NCBI RefSeq assembly: GCF_001038625.1 | Contig: NZ_CP011803.1 | Span: 496,001-560,000 of the forward strand | Reading direction: 5' to 3' | DNA from: Clostridium carboxidivorans P7 | Lineage (GTDB): Bacteria; Bacillota; Clostridia; Clostridiales; Clostridiaceae | Length of the DNA: 64,000 nt | Shown: piece by piece, positions 24,824-34,600 of the stretch | Numbering within the stretch: the first letter of the stretch is position 1 | Layout: the number at the start of each line of letters is the position of its first letter | The notes under the pieces: model-generated | What the model was told of the DNA's origin: nothing | Seen by the model: the letters and a program-made list of their open reading frames with translations, nothing else | Database searches by the model: none | Position numbers and translations under genes: made by a program

Positions 24824-26332
24824 ATGAATATGTATGTACTATTTTTTATTGCATTAATACCAATAGTTTGGCTTATGATTTCACTAGGAGTGTTAAAAAC
24901 ACCAGGTCATAAGGCAACACCAGTAACATTAATCGTAACATTAGTTTTAGCAATTGCAGTATGGAAAATGCCTATAGTTGATGCATTGAAAGCAGGACTA
25001 GAAGGTGCAGCAAGTGCAATATGGCCTATAATTATAGTCATAATTGCAGCGGTATTTATTTACAATTTGTCTATTTATACAAAGAGTATGGATCTAATTA
25101 AAAATATGATGACAAGCATTACCACAGACCAGAGAATTTTAGTTCTAATACTTGCTTGGGGATTTGGAGGATTTTTAGAAGCTATTGCAGGCTTTGGAAC
25201 AGCAGTTGCAATTCCTGCCAGTATAATGGCTGCTCTTGGATTTGATCCAGTATTTGCTGCAATCATATGTTTAATAGCAAATACAACACCAACAGCTTTT
25301 GGAGCTATAGGACTTCCGGTGTCCACACTTGCTAAGCTTACAAATTTAGATCCTAACATTTTAAGTTATGCAGTTGGGCTACAATTAGCAGTATTGATTG
25401 TTATAGTACCAGTAATATTAGTGATGATAACAGGTAAAAGTGTTAAGGCAATTAAAGGCGTTTTAGGAATATCAATAGTTTCAGGACTAGCTTTTGCCAT
25501 ACCAGAAGTGTTGACAGCTAAATACATGGGAGCTGAACTTCCAGCAATACTTGGCTCTATAATTTGCTTAGCAGCAACTATAGGGTATGCTAAAGTATTT
25601 CATAAGGATAAGGCTTTCAAAGATGCTGAAAAAATATCCTTTAGCAAAGGAGTTATGGCATGGGTGCCTTTTATATTAGTATTTGTAGCTATAATATTTA
25701 CCAGTTCTTTATTCCCAGGAATAAGTAAAGGTTTATCAAAAATAAGTACTACTGTTAAGATTTATCATTCGTATACGTTTACTTGGATTAATAATCCTGG
25801 TTCATTAATTATAATAGCAGGAATTGTAGGAGGATTAATACAAGGAGCTAAATTTGGTGAAATACTAAATGTCTTAGGTAAAACAATTAAACAAATGACA
25901 AAATCAGCTATGACCATAATAGCTATTGTGGCTCTTGCTAAAGTGATGAGCTATAGTGGAATGATTAAATCTATAGCAGTTGTTCTAGTTGCAGTAACTG
26001 GACGTGCTTATCCAGTAATAGCACCTATTATAGGAGCACTTGGAACCTTTGTAACAGGAAGTGATACTTCAGCTAATATATTATTCGGACAACTTCAAGT
26101 AGAAGCTGCTAAATCCTTAGGTTTAAATCCATATTGGCTAGCAGCAGCTAATACAGGTGGTGCTACAGCAGGTAAGATGATTTCACCACAAAGTATAGCA
26201 GTGGCTACGGCAGCTACAGGACTTGCAGGTGCAGAAGGTAAGATTTTAAATGCTACGTTGAAATTTTGTATAGTATATGTAATCGTTTTGGGAGTTATAG
26301 CTTACTTTGGAGGCGCGGCATTCAATTTATAA
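24824..26332 (+). CDS. lctP: L-lactate permease (LctP family)
   Basis: Membrane importer of lactate with protons, 502 residues and about a dozen membrane segments. Family landmarks: SAIWPIIIVIIAAVFIYN, GGFLEAIAGFGTAVAIPASI, TTPTAFGAIGLPV and, near the end, GSDTSANILFGQLQ and NTGGATAGKMISPQSIAVA. It is the first gene of a five-gene lactate operon and lies directly behind the double operator region. AGGAGG site present. It may also carry D-lactate or glycolate. Confidence 0.92.
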   Translation: MNMYVLFFIALIPIVWLMISLGVLKTPGHKATPVTLIVTLVLAIAVWKMPIVDALKAGLEGAASAIWPIIIVIIAAVFIYNLSIYTKSMDLIKNMMTSITTDQRILVLILAWGFGGFLEAIAGFGTAVAIPASIMAALGFDPVFAAIICLIANTTPTAFGAIGLPVSTLAKLTNLDPNILSYAVGLQLAVLIVIVPVILVMITGKSVKAIKGVLGISIVSGLAFAIPEVLTAKYMGAELPAILGSIICLAATIGYAKVFHKDKAFKDAEKISFSKGVMAWVPFILVFVAIIFTSSLFPGISKGLSKISTTVKIYHSYTFTWINNPGSLIIIAGIVGGLIQGAKFGEILNVLGKTIKQMTKSAMTIIAIVALAKVMSYSGMIKSIAVVLVAVTGRAYPVIAPIIGALGTFVTGSDTSANILFGQLQVEAAKSLGLNPYWLAAANTGGATAGKMISPQSIAVATAATGLAGAEGKILNATLKFCIVYVIVLGVIAYFGGAAFNL

Positions 26333-26377
26333 TTATAAAGAATATATTTTATATTTATTATTGGGGGGTATAATGTA

Positions 26378-27652
26378 ATGTCAAAAATTAAAATTCCTTA
26401 TCACAAAAAAATGCTAGAAATCGAGATAGAAGATAAGAATTTAGCTGGAATTTTGGAGTCAAAGGCAGGAGAATACAGAACAGATTTATCTCAAGAAGAA
26501 ATAGTTGAAAAAGCTTTAAATAATCCTATTGGAAGTGAAAGCTTAGAAGATTTAGTAAAGGGTAAAAAAAATATGGTTATTATAACTAGTGACCATACAA
26601 GACCTGTACCAAGTAAGATCACAATGCCTATACTTTTAAGGAGAATTAGAAAAGTAAATCCTGACATAGATATAAAAATACTTATTGCTACAGGATTTCA
26701 CAGACCTACTACTCATGAAGAGCTAATAAATAAACTTGGAGAAGAAATAGTTAAAAATGAACAAATAGTAATACATCGTTCTACAGATGAAAGTACTTTG
26801 GTTAAGGTTGGAACTTTACCTTCAGGAGGAGAGCTTATATTAAACAAATTAGCCATGGAAACAGAGCTTTTAATAGCTGAAGGTTTTATAGAAGCACATT
26901 TCTTTGCTGGATTCTCAGGTGGAAGAAAGAGTATACTTCCAGGAATTGCATCTGCTCAAACTGTTATGGCAAATCACTGTTCTGAGTTTATAGCAAGTGA
27001 CTTTGCGAGAACAGGAATACTTAAGGGTAATCCTATACATAAAGATATGCTTTATGCAGCAGAAAAGGCAAAGCTTGCTTTTATATTAAATGTAGTTATA
27101 GATAGTGAAAAGAAAGTAATTAATGCTTTTGCAGGTCACAGTCAATTTGCTCATGAGGAAGGCTGTAAATTTGTACTGGAGCTTTCAAAGGTAGATAAAA
27201 TAGAAGCTGATATAGCAATATCAACTAATGGTGGTTATCCACTAGATCAAAATATATATCAATCAGTAAAAGGAATGACAGCAGCAGAAGCCACTTGCAA
27301 AGAAGGCGGAGTAATAATAATGGTTTCTGCCTGCAATGATGGACATGGTGGACAATCATTCTATGACAATTTAGCTAATGCTAAAAATCCTAGAGAGCTT
27401 TTAGATAGAATAGCAAAAGTGCCAAGAAATAAAACCGCTCCAGATCAGTGGGAATTTCAAATATTAGCAAGAATGCTTGATAAATTTACAGTTATATTTG
27501 TTACTGACATGTGTGATCCACAGATGATAAAAAACATGCATATGGAACATGCTTATACATTTGAAGAAGCATTAAAAAGAGCTTATGAATTAAAAGGCAA
27601 GGATGCAAAAGTAACAGTTATACCAGATGGGGTATCGGTTATAGTGAGATAG
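26378..27652 (+). CDS. larA: Nickel-dependent lactate racemase
   Basis: Interconverts L- and D-lactate using the nickel pincer cofactor (pyridinium dithiocarboxylate mononucleotide). The 424 residues keep every key position at the same number as the Lactobacillus plantarum enzyme: His108 (ATGFHRP), His174 (EAHFFAGFSGG), cofactor-binding Lys184 (GRKSILPG) and His200 (MANHC). TSDHTRPVP is also conserved. The cofactor-making genes larB, larC and larE are not in this window and must be elsewhere for activity. Its place in the operon lets the cell feed either isomer to the dehydrogenase. Confidence 0.92.
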   Translation: MSKIKIPYHKKMLEIEIEDKNLAGILESKAGEYRTDLSQEEIVEKALNNPIGSESLEDLVKGKKNMVIITSDHTRPVPSKITMPILLRRIRKVNPDIDIKILIATGFHRPTTHEELINKLGEEIVKNEQIVIHRSTDESTLVKVGTLPSGGELILNKLAMETELLIAEGFIEAHFFAGFSGGRKSILPGIASAQTVMANHCSEFIASDFARTGILKGNPIHKDMLYAAEKAKLAFILNVVIDSEKKVINAFAGHSQFAHEEGCKFVLELSKVDKIEADIAISTNGGYPLDQNIYQSVKGMTAAEATCKEGGVIIMVSACNDGHGGQSFYDNLANAKNPRELLDRIAKVPRNKTAPDQWEFQILARMLDKFTVIFVTDMCDPQMIKNMHMEHAYTFEEALKRAYELKGKDAKVTVIPDGVSVIVR

Positions 27653-27745
27653 AAACTTAATTTCACATTTTGCTTAAATTACAACTTAGCTATATATTTT
27701 GAATTTTAATAAAGTAAACAATCAAATTTTATGGAGGTATTTTAA

Positions 27746-28534
27746 ATGGAAATATTAGTATGTATAAAACAAGTACCAGGTACTTCAAAAGTAGAAGTAG
27801 ATCCAGTAACAGGAGTTTTAAAAAGAGATGGTGTTGATTCAAAGATGAATCCATATGATTTATATGCATTAGAAACAGCACTTAGAATGAGAGCAAAGGT
27901 AGGAGGTACCGTGAAGGTTATAAGCATGGGACCACCACAAGCAGCAGAAGTTATAAAGGAAGCTTATATGATGGGGGCAGATGAAGGAGTTCTTCTTTCA
28001 GATAGAAAGTTTGGTGGAGCAGATGTTTTGGCAACATCCTATACTATATCTCAGGGCGTCAGAAGTATGGGCAAAGTTGATTTAATACTCTGTGGAAAGC
28101 AGACTACAGATGGTGATACTGCTCAGGTAGGACCAGAAATGGCAGAATATTTAAAAATACCACATATAGCTAATGTGAGAAAAATAGAAGAGCTTAAGGA
28201 AAAATCAATAGTAGTAGAGATGGATATGCCAAATACAATAGAAGTTGCAGAAGTTAAATATCCATGCCTATTAACTGTAGAGAAGGATATATTCCAACCA
28301 AGACTTCCATCTTACAAAAAGAAATTAGAAACTAAGGATAGAGAAGTTAAAATTTTAAGTTTTAAAGATCTTGAAGATAAAAATGAAAATAAGTATGGAT
28401 TAAATGGTTCACCAACTCAGGTTGAAAGAATATTCCCACCAGCAGTAAATACCGATAAAGAAATGTGGAAGGGAACAGGAGAAGAATTATCAGCTAAGCT
28501 TGAAGATAAACTTAAAAAGATGAAGTTTTTATAA
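27746..28534 (+). CDS. etfB: Electron transfer flavoprotein beta subunit
   Basis: 262-residue ETF beta subunit ([20 protein letters not shown] near the start, [20 protein letters not shown] in the middle). By family knowledge it carries the bifurcating FAD near the NAD site, as in LctB of Acetobacterium woodii. With the EtfA and dehydrogenase downstream it forms the complex that oxidises lactate with NAD+ while consuming reduced ferredoxin. GGAGG site; 66 bases before etfA. Confidence 0.92.
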   Translation: MEILVCIKQVPGTSKVEVDPVTGVLKRDGVDSKMNPYDLYALETALRMRAKVGGTVKVISMGPPQAAEVIKEAYMMGADEGVLLSDRKFGGADVLATSYTISQGVRSMGKVDLILCGKQTTDGDTAQVGPEMAEYLKIPHIANVRKIEELKEKSIVVEMDMPNTIEVAEVKYPCLLTVEKDIFQPRLPSYKKKLETKDREVKILSFKDLEDKNENKYGLNGSPTQVERIFPPAVNTDKEMWKGTGEELSAKLEDKLKKMKFL

Positions 28535-28600
28535 TGTTTAAATTATTAAAGATATAACGATTAAAAATGTTTTTAAGGTAAATTTAAGGAGGAACGAGTT

Positions 28601-29803
28601 ATGGGTAAATTAGTAGTAAATCAGGAGAAATTAACTCCTTCAGCTATAGAAGAATTAGTAAAAATATGTCCCTTTGGAGCTATGGAAGAAAAACAAGGAA
28701 AAATAGAAATAAACGCAGGTTGTAAGATGTGTAAGCTTTGTGTTAAAAATGGACCTGCAGGAGTTATGGAATTTGTAGAGGATAAAGTAGAAGCTATAGA
28801 TAAAAGTCTTTGGAAGGGTGTAGCTGTATACGTAGATCATGTAGAAGGTGATATTCATCCAGTAACTTATGAACTTATTGGAAAAGCTAAGGAATTAGCA
28901 TCAAAGATAAATCATCCTGTATATGCAGTATTTGTAGGACATGATATAGAAAAAAAGGCAGAAGAAATACTACATTATGGAGTAGACAAGGTTTTTGTAT
29001 ATGATGATGAAGAATTAAAGGATTTTAGAATAGAACCTTATACTAAAGCTATGGAAGACTTTATAAATAGTGTTAAACCTTCAACTTTACTTGTAGGTGC
29101 AACTACAGTAGGAAGATCATTAGCACCAAGAGTAGCAGCTAGATTTAGAACAGGACTTACAGCAGATTGTACTATACTTGATATGAAGGAAAATACTGAT
29201 TTAGTACAAATAAGACCAGCTTTTGGTGGAAATATAATGGCACAAATAATAAATCCAAACCACAGACCACAACTTGCTACAGTAAGATATAAGGTTATGG
29301 ATGCACCAGAGAGAAGTGAAGAAAAGTCTGGAGAAATTGTAACTTGCAGTATAAAGAAAGAAGAATTAGCTTCTAATATAAATGTATTAAAGGTTACAAA
29401 GAAGGAAATAGAAGAAAGTATATCTGATGCAGATGTAATAGTAGCAGTAGGAAGAGGCTTAAAGGCAGAAAAGGATATGGAAATGGTAAAAGAGTTTGCT
29501 GCTTTGATTGGAGCACAAATAGCAACTACAAGACCACTTATTGAAGCAGGTTGGGCAGATGCAAAAAGACAAATAGGATTAAGTGGAAGAACTGTTAAAC
29601 CAAAGCTTATAATCACTTTAGGAATATCAGGAGCAGTACAGTTTGCAGCAGGAATGAATAATTCTGATTGTATAATTGCCATAAATAAGGATCCTAAAGC
29701 TTCTATATTTAATGTAGCTCACTATGGAATAGTAGGAGATATTTATGAAGTAGTACCAAAGCTTATAAGTAATGTAAAAGAAGGAAAACCTTTAACAGTT
29801 TAG
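28601..29803 (+). CDS. etfA: Electron transfer flavoprotein alpha subunit with iron-sulfur domain
   Basis: 400 residues. Residues 1-65 are a ferredoxin-like domain reduced to four cysteines: Cys23 (ICPFGA) plus Cys41, Cys44 and Cys47 (CKMCKLC). These are exactly the ligands of one of the two clusters in a bacterial ferredoxin; the cysteine that would complete the other is Gly (VKNGPAGV). The ETF alpha domains follow, with FAD-binding GRGLKAEKD, TRPLIEAGW, LGISGAVQF and INKDPKASIF. A single [4Fe-4S] cluster for ferredoxin contact matches LctC-type subunits. Partner of EtfB and the dehydrogenase. Confidence 0.92.
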   Translation: MGKLVVNQEKLTPSAIEELVKICPFGAMEEKQGKIEINAGCKMCKLCVKNGPAGVMEFVEDKVEAIDKSLWKGVAVYVDHVEGDIHPVTYELIGKAKELASKINHPVYAVFVGHDIEKKAEEILHYGVDKVFVYDDEELKDFRIEPYTKAMEDFINSVKPSTLLVGATTVGRSLAPRVAARFRTGLTADCTILDMKENTDLVQIRPAFGGNIMAQIINPNHRPQLATVRYKVMDAPERSEEKSGEIVTCSIKKEELASNINVLKVTKKEIEESISDADVIVAVGRGLKAEKDMEMVKEFAALIGAQIATTRPLIEAGWADAKRQIGLSGRTVKPKLIITLGISGAVQFAAGMNNSDCIIAINKDPKASIFNVAHYGIVGDIYEVVPKLISNVKEGKPLTV

Positions 29804-29866
29804 TATCTTAATAAAGTTAGACTTGAGCAATTATTAAAAATTAAAACGAATTTGGAGGTAATTAGG

Positions 29867-31282
29867 ATGGAATGTCTATGTAATAAAGAATATAAAAAAT
29901 TAGATAAAAAGGACATTGATTTTTTAATAGATATTTTAGGTGAAGACAGAGTTTACACAGGAGAAAATATAAATGAAGATTTCAGCCATGATGAATTAGG
30001 TGGAATAAGTAAAATGCCAGAAGCAATGGTAGAAGTTTTAAGTACAGAGGAAGTTTCTAAGGTAATGACTTATGCTTATGAAAATAATATTCCTGTAGTA
30101 GCTAGAGGATCAGGTACTGGTCTGGTTGGAGCATCTGTTCCAATTCACGGCGGTATAATGATAAACTTAACAAATATGAATAACATACTTGAAATTGATG
30201 AAGAAAATTTAACTCTTACATTGGAGCCAGGAGTACTTTTAATGGAAATAGGCAAATATGTAGAAGAGCATGATTTATTCTACCCACCAGATCCAGGTGA
30301 AAAATCAGCAACTATAGGTGGAAATATAAATACAAATGCTGGTGGAATGAGAGCAGTTAAATATGGAGTTACAAGAGATTATATAAGAGGACTAGAAGTT
30401 GTTCTTCCAACAGGAAAAGTAATAGAAGTAGGTGGAAAGATAGTTAAAAACAGTTCAGGCTACAGCATAAAAGATTTAATTTGTGGTTCAGAAGGAACTT
30501 TAGGTATTGTAACAAAGGCCGTACTTAGATTGCTTCCATTGCCTAAAAAGGCTATAAGCTTACTTATACCATTCCCTAATTTGGAAACAGCAATAAATAC
30601 AGTGCCAAAGATTATAAAATCTAAATCTACACCAACAGCTATAGAATTTATGCAAAGGGAAGTTATACTTGCAGCAGAAGAATTCTTAGGAAAGAAATTC
30701 CCTGACAACTCATCAGATGCATATTTACTTTTAACTTTTGATGGAAATAGTACTGCTGATATAGAAAAGGATTATGAAAAAGTTGCTAATATATGCTTAG
30801 AAGAAGGAGCATTAGATGTATATATTTCAGATACAGATGAAAGAAAAGAGGCTGTATGGTCAGCTAGAGGAGCCTTCCTTGAAGCAGTAAAGGCAACTAC
30901 TACAGAAATGGATGAATGTGATGTAGTAGTACCAAGAAACAAGGTGGCAGAGTTTGTAAAATATACAGATGAGCTTCAAAAGAAATTCAATGTAAGAATA
31001 AGAAGTTTTGGACATGCAGGAGATGGAAACTTACACGTATATGTATTGAGAGATGATTTATCTAAAGCAGAGTGGGAAAAGAAATTAAGTGATGTATTTG
31101 AATGCATGTATAAAAAATCTCGAGAATTGAACGGGTTAGTATCTGGAGAGCATGGAATAGGCTTTGCTAAAAAGAGCTATATGTTTGAACAATATGGAGA
31201 TGACTATATAGAACTTATGAGAAATATTAAATTAGCCTTTGACCCTAAAAATATATTAAATCCAGGAAAAGTTTGCGAATAG
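29867..31282 (+). CDS. FAD-linked lactate dehydrogenase (LctD/GlcD type)
   Basis: 471 residues from the ATG at 29867 (GGAGG upstream; a TTG at 29852 sits on that site). FAD_binding_4 domain: [47 protein letters not shown]-oxidase C domain: [22 protein letters not shown], and KNILNPGK at the end. It oxidises lactate to pyruvate and passes electrons to the EtfAB pair. D-lactate is the usual substrate of this family; LarA supplies it from L-lactate. Last gene of the operon, followed by a strong terminator. Confidence 0.9.
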   Translation: MECLCNKEYKKLDKKDIDFLIDILGEDRVYTGENINEDFSHDELGGISKMPEAMVEVLSTEEVSKVMTYAYENNIPVVARGSGTGLVGASVPIHGGIMINLTNMNNILEIDEENLTLTLEPGVLLMEIGKYVEEHDLFYPPDPGEKSATIGGNINTNAGGMRAVKYGVTRDYIRGLEVVLPTGKVIEVGGKIVKNSSGYSIKDLICGSEGTLGIVTKAVLRLLPLPKKAISLLIPFPNLETAINTVPKIIKSKSTPTAIEFMQREVILAAEEFLGKKFPDNSSDAYLLLTFDGNSTADIEKDYEKVANICLEEGALDVYISDTDERKEAVWSARGAFLEAVKATTTEMDECDVVVPRNKVAEFVKYTDELQKKFNVRIRSFGHAGDGNLHVYVLRDDLSKAEWEKKLSDVFECMYKKSRELNGLVSGEHGIGFAKKSYMFEQYGDDYIELMRNIKLAFDPKNILNPGKVCE

Positions 31283-31293
31283 TTTTAAAGAGT

Positions 31294-31330
31294 AAAGTAT
31301 ACCAGAGGAATAGAACCTCTGGTATACTTT
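31294..31330 (+). terminator. Terminator of the lactate operon
   Basis: Perfect 15-bp stem AAAGTATACCAGAGG / CCTCTGGTATACTTT followed by ATTTTTT. Confidence 0.9.
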
Positions 31331-31445
31331 ATTTTTTGCATATAATAATTGAGGCGCAAAATTAAGTTTTTAGAATAAAAATAAAAATACTTGTAAAAAT
31401 AACAACATAAATAAATTTTAAGTACATAAGAGGAGGGTGAAAATA

Positions 31446-31652
31446 TTGACGGTTGCTTCAAAATTAAAACAGACTATAAGCAGCTTAAAGGGAGCCCAAA
31501 GCACTTTAAGAATTTATTCACTTCAAGCACAGAATAAAGAACTTAAGGTTGTATATAGAAATGCAGTAAAAGATATTGATGAAGTCATCCAAAGTTTGAA
31601 AAAAAGAGAAAAAGCTATAGAACTTGAAGAACCTCAATATAAAAGTAATTAA
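31446..31652 (+). CDS. DUF1657 small protein (first copy)
   Basis: 68-residue helical protein ending in EEPQYKSN. The TTG start at 31446 follows AGGAGGGTG at a good distance; a GTG at 31437 touches the site and is rejected. It then has the same length and MTV start as the protein at 34601-34807. DUF1657 proteins flank spoVA-type operons in spore formers; their function is unknown. It probably opens a forespore-expressed operon, although I could not make out a clear sigma-G promoter. Confidence 0.85.
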   Translation: MTVASKLKQTISSLKGAQSTLRIYSLQAQNKELKVVYRNAVKDIDEVIQSLKKREKAIELEEPQYKSN

Positions 31653-31669
31653 TTTGGAGGAAATAACGT

Positions 31670-32530
31670 ATGAGTACATGGATATTGGTATTGTTAAGGT
31701 CTATAGGGTTATTTTTTTTGACTTTAATTGTAGTAAGAATATTGACCAAAAACTATTCAGTTAGAATTACTCCATTTAGGATTATTAATTACGGTGTAAT
31801 TGCTATTTTAATTTCGTTGGTTTCAGTAAATGCTATTTCAAATTGGGTATTTGGAATTATTACTTTAGCAGTTTGGATTTTACTGCCAATAGTATTAGAT
31901 TACATATCTATGAAGAGTAAGTACATATATAATTTAATTAACGGAAAGGAAACCATATTAGTTAAAGATGGTAAAGTCATGGAGGAAAATTTGACAGAGC
32001 TTGGACTTACAGGAGATGAACTTTTAAGAGAACTGCGTTCAAAGAATGCATTTAATTTAGCAGATGTAGAATTTGCTGTAATGGAGTCTACAGGAGATAT
32101 GAATGTTGTTTTAAAATCAGATAAAAAGCCAATTACTCCACATGATTTAGGAATTAAGGTTTCTCCAGAAACAGCACCACAAACGGTAATAATAGATGGA
32201 AATGTTATCAATGAGTCCTTAAGTAATTTAAGGTTAAATCAAACCTGGCTTAATGAAAAGCTGGAAAACTTGGGAGTGTCTTTAGATAATGTTTTTGTTG
32301 GTCAGGTAGATTGTAATGGAGAACTATATGTGGATGTTTTTGATGATAGTATAGAACTCCCAGAAGCTAGTGTTAAGGAAATGCTTTATGCAAGTTTGGA
32401 AAAAAGTCAAGCGGATATAATTACATTCTCTTTAGAAACTGAAAATGTAGAAGCTAAGGATATGTATGTGAGAGAAGCTAATAGGCTTAAAACAATTATG
32501 AAAAAATTAGAACCATACTTATTACGTTAA
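31670..32530 (+). CDS. DUF421 membrane protein of a spoVA operon
   Basis: 286 residues: three membrane segments in the first 85 (LRSIGLFFLTLIVVRIL and two more), then a soluble DUF421/YetF-type part with ILVKDGKVMEENL and GLTGDELLRELR. The C-terminal 100 residues duplicate the DUF421 beta fold and end in a helical stretch reminiscent of DUF1657. In Bacilli, a DUF421/DUF1657 protein of the mobile spoVA operon is linked to spore heat resistance. Same operon as spoVAC-D-E, with a GGAGG site. Confidence 0.8.
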   Translation: MSTWILVLLRSIGLFFLTLIVVRILTKNYSVRITPFRIINYGVIAILISLVSVNAISNWVFGIITLAVWILLPIVLDYISMKSKYIYNLINGKETILVKDGKVMEENLTELGLTGDELLRELRSKNAFNLADVEFAVMESTGDMNVVLKSDKKPITPHDLGIKVSPETAPQTVIIDGNVINESLSNLRLNQTWLNEKLENLGVSLDNVFVGQVDCNGELYVDVFDDSIELPEASVKEMLYASLEKSQADIITFSLETENVEAKDMYVREANRLKTIMKKLEPYLLR

Positions 32531-32543
32531 GAAGGTGAAAAAA

Positions 32544-33023
32544 GTGGCTAGCAAGAAAAAGAAAAAATTAACACCAACACAACAAGAATATCAAGACTTA
32601 GCTAATGCAGTAGAGCCAAAAAGACCTGTCCTATTAAATTCAGTTAGAGCATTTATATCAGGGGGAATTATATGTACAATTGGTCAGGTTATTCAGTATA
32701 TATTTATAAAATATTTTCATTTTAGTGAAACTACAGCAGGAAATCCAACTGTAGCAGTTTTGATTATAATATCTGTATTGCTCACTGGTTTTGGAGTTTA
32801 TGATCACATTGCTCAATGGGCAGGAGCAGGAACTGCAATACCAATTACAGGCTTTGCTAATACCATTGCATCCAGTGCTATTGAACATAGAAGTGAAGGT
32901 TATGTTCTAGGTGTTGGAGGAAATATGTTTAAAATAGCAGGACCGGTAATTACCTTTGGAGTTTTTGCGGCTTTTGTAATGACAATTATAAAAATTACTA
33001 TTAAGTGGTTAGGTGGGATGTAA
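32544..33023 (+). CDS. spoVAC: Stage V sporulation protein AC
   Basis: 159-residue inner-membrane protein that takes part in the dipicolinic acid channel of the spore; in Bacillus it is mechanosensitive during germination. Family landmarks: RAFISGGIICTIGQVIQYIF, TGFGVYDHIAQWAGAGTAIP, ITGFANTIASSAIEHRSEG and GPVITFGVFAAF. The GTG at 32544 is preferred because GAAGG lies at the right distance; a GTG at 32535 overlaps it. spoVAD starts on the base after its stop. Confidence 0.92.
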   Translation: MASKKKKKLTPTQQEYQDLANAVEPKRPVLLNSVRAFISGGIICTIGQVIQYIFIKYFHFSETTAGNPTVAVLIIISVLLTGFGVYDHIAQWAGAGTAIPITGFANTIASSAIEHRSEGYVLGVGGNMFKIAGPVITFGVFAAFVMTIIKITIKWLGGM

Positions 33024-34025
33024 ATGATTACTGGTCATCAATCATGGGTTTTTAAATCTAAGCCAGTTATATTAGGTTCATGTGCTGTAGGAGGGCCTTT
33101 TGAAGCAAAAGGGGCTATAAAGGAAGATTTTGATATTCTTCATCAAGATATTTGGGTAGGTCAAGACAGTTTTGAAAAAGCAGAAAAGAAGATATTAGAA
33201 GAAGCTTGTCAGTTGGCAATTAAGAAATCTAATATTAAGAAAGATAAAATACAATTTTTTGTAAGTGGTGACTTAATGAATCAAATAATTACAAGCAGTT
33301 TTACTGCTCGTACTTTAGGAATACCTTATTTTGGAGTATTTGGTGCTTGTTCCAGTTCAATGGAGGGATTAGCATTAGCTTCTTTAATGGTAGAAAGCAA
33401 GGCTGCACAATATGTAATAACAGGTACTTCAAGTCATAATAGCTCAGCAGAAAAGCAGTTTAGGTATCCTACAGAGTATGGAAGTCAAAAACCACCTACT
33501 GCTCAGTGGACTGTAACTGGAGCTGGAGCAGCAGTAATAGGTCATGAAGGACAGGGACCTAGAGTTACTTCTGCAACTATAGGAAAAGTAATAGATATGG
33601 GAATTTCTGATCCTTTTAATATGGGAGCAGCTATGGCACCAGCGGCAGTGGATACCATTGAAGCTCATTTTAGAGATTTTAATATTGAACCTTCTTACTA
33701 TGATGTTATTGCAACTGGTGATTTGGGAAAGGTAGGTCATAAAATTGCCAGTAATTTATTTGAAGAGCATGGTTTCAAAATGCCATCAAATATTTTTACT
33801 GATTGTGGGAAAATCATATATGAAGAAGATCAACCTGTTTTTGCAGGAGGCAGTGGCTGCGGCTGTTCTGCTGTAGTTACTTATGGCCACTTTTTAAAAC
33901 GTATGTTAAAGGGTGAATTAAAGAGAATTCTAATAGTGGCAACGGGAGCGCTAATGTCACCAATGTCCTATCAACAAAAGGAAAGCATACCTAGTGTTGC
34001 ACATGCAGTGTCTATAGAGATATGA
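33024..34025 (+). CDS. spoVAD: Stage V sporulation protein AD
   Basis: 333-residue soluble protein with a thiolase-like fold that binds dipicolinic acid and sits on the SpoVA membrane complex. Landmarks: GVFGACSSSMEGLALASLMV, SSHNSSAEKQFRYPTEYG, VTGAGAAVIG, YDVIATGDLGKVGHKIA and AGGSGCGCSA. It begins directly after spoVAC and is followed by spoVAE after 19 bases. Needed for loading calcium-dipicolinate into the forespore and releasing it at germination. Confidence 0.93.
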   Translation: MITGHQSWVFKSKPVILGSCAVGGPFEAKGAIKEDFDILHQDIWVGQDSFEKAEKKILEEACQLAIKKSNIKKDKIQFFVSGDLMNQIITSSFTARTLGIPYFGVFGACSSSMEGLALASLMVESKAAQYVITGTSSHNSSAEKQFRYPTEYGSQKPPTAQWTVTGAGAAVIGHEGQGPRVTSATIGKVIDMGISDPFNMGAAMAPAAVDTIEAHFRDFNIEPSYYDVIATGDLGKVGHKIASNLFEEHGFKMPSNIFTDCGKIIYEEDQPVFAGGSGCGCSAVVTYGHFLKRMLKGELKRILIVATGALMSPMSYQQKESIPSVAHAVSIEI

Positions 34026-34044
34026 AAAGAAGGGTGAATAGTAT

Positions 34045-34398
34045 ATGGAAAAATTCATGTGGGCATTTATAGTAGGTGGTGGTATATGTGTAATTGGTCA
34101 AATTATGATGGATGTATTTAAGCTTACACCTGCACATACTACAACAACTTTAGTAGTGGTAGGAGCAATATTAGGAGGCTTAGGCTGGTATGATCCTTTA
34201 GTTAAATTTGCTGGAGCAGGAGCTTCTGTACCTATAATGAGCTTTGGAAATTCTTTAGTAAAAGGTGCCATGATGGAAGCAGAAAGAGATGGACTTATTG
34301 GTGTACTTACTGGAACTTTTGAAATTACCAGTACAGGTATTTCTGCAGCAATTATATTTGGATTTTTAGCAGCTTTAATATTTAAACCTAAAGGGTAA
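34045..34398 (+). CDS. spoVAE: Stage V sporulation protein AE (SpoVAEb type)
   Basis: 117-residue membrane protein related to SpoVAC: FIVGGGICVIGQIMMDVFKL, LGGLGWYDPLVKFAGAGASV, PIMSFGNSLVKGAMMEA and SAAIIFGFLAALIFKP. It completes the minimal C-D-E channel set found in clostridia, with no SpoVAA, AB or AF. AGAAGGGTG site. The stretch 34399-34600 before the next gene has a very strong AAAGGAGGTGAT site and a 16-codon frame but no supported gene. Confidence 0.9.
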   Translation: MEKFMWAFIVGGGICVIGQIMMDVFKLTPAHTTTTLVVVGAILGGLGWYDPLVKFAGAGASVPIMSFGNSLVKGAMMEAERDGLIGVLTGTFEITSTGISAAIIFGFLAALIFKPKG

Positions 34399-34600
34399 GT
34401 ATTAGAACTAGTAGTAATGAAATAAAAATTTCAGGCAAAGGAGGTGATGCTAATCAAGGCCACTAGGTTATTAAAAATGTCAAAAAATTTTAAGTAGCTG
34501 ATAATTAAAAGTAAAGCTAGTAAGCAGCCTCTAGTTTCTTCTTACTGTTTCCTAGTAAATGCTAAATCATTATTGGTGAATAAACAAAAGAGGTGAAGAA

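Noticed and set aside
29038..29682. 214-codon minus-strand frame inside etfA
   Set aside because: Complete overlap with a well-identified gene; composition is that of a shadow frame.
31333..31436. Sigma-G promoter before the spoVA operon
   Set aside because: GAATA and CATAAATA are present but the spacing is about 28 bases, too long for a forespore promoter.
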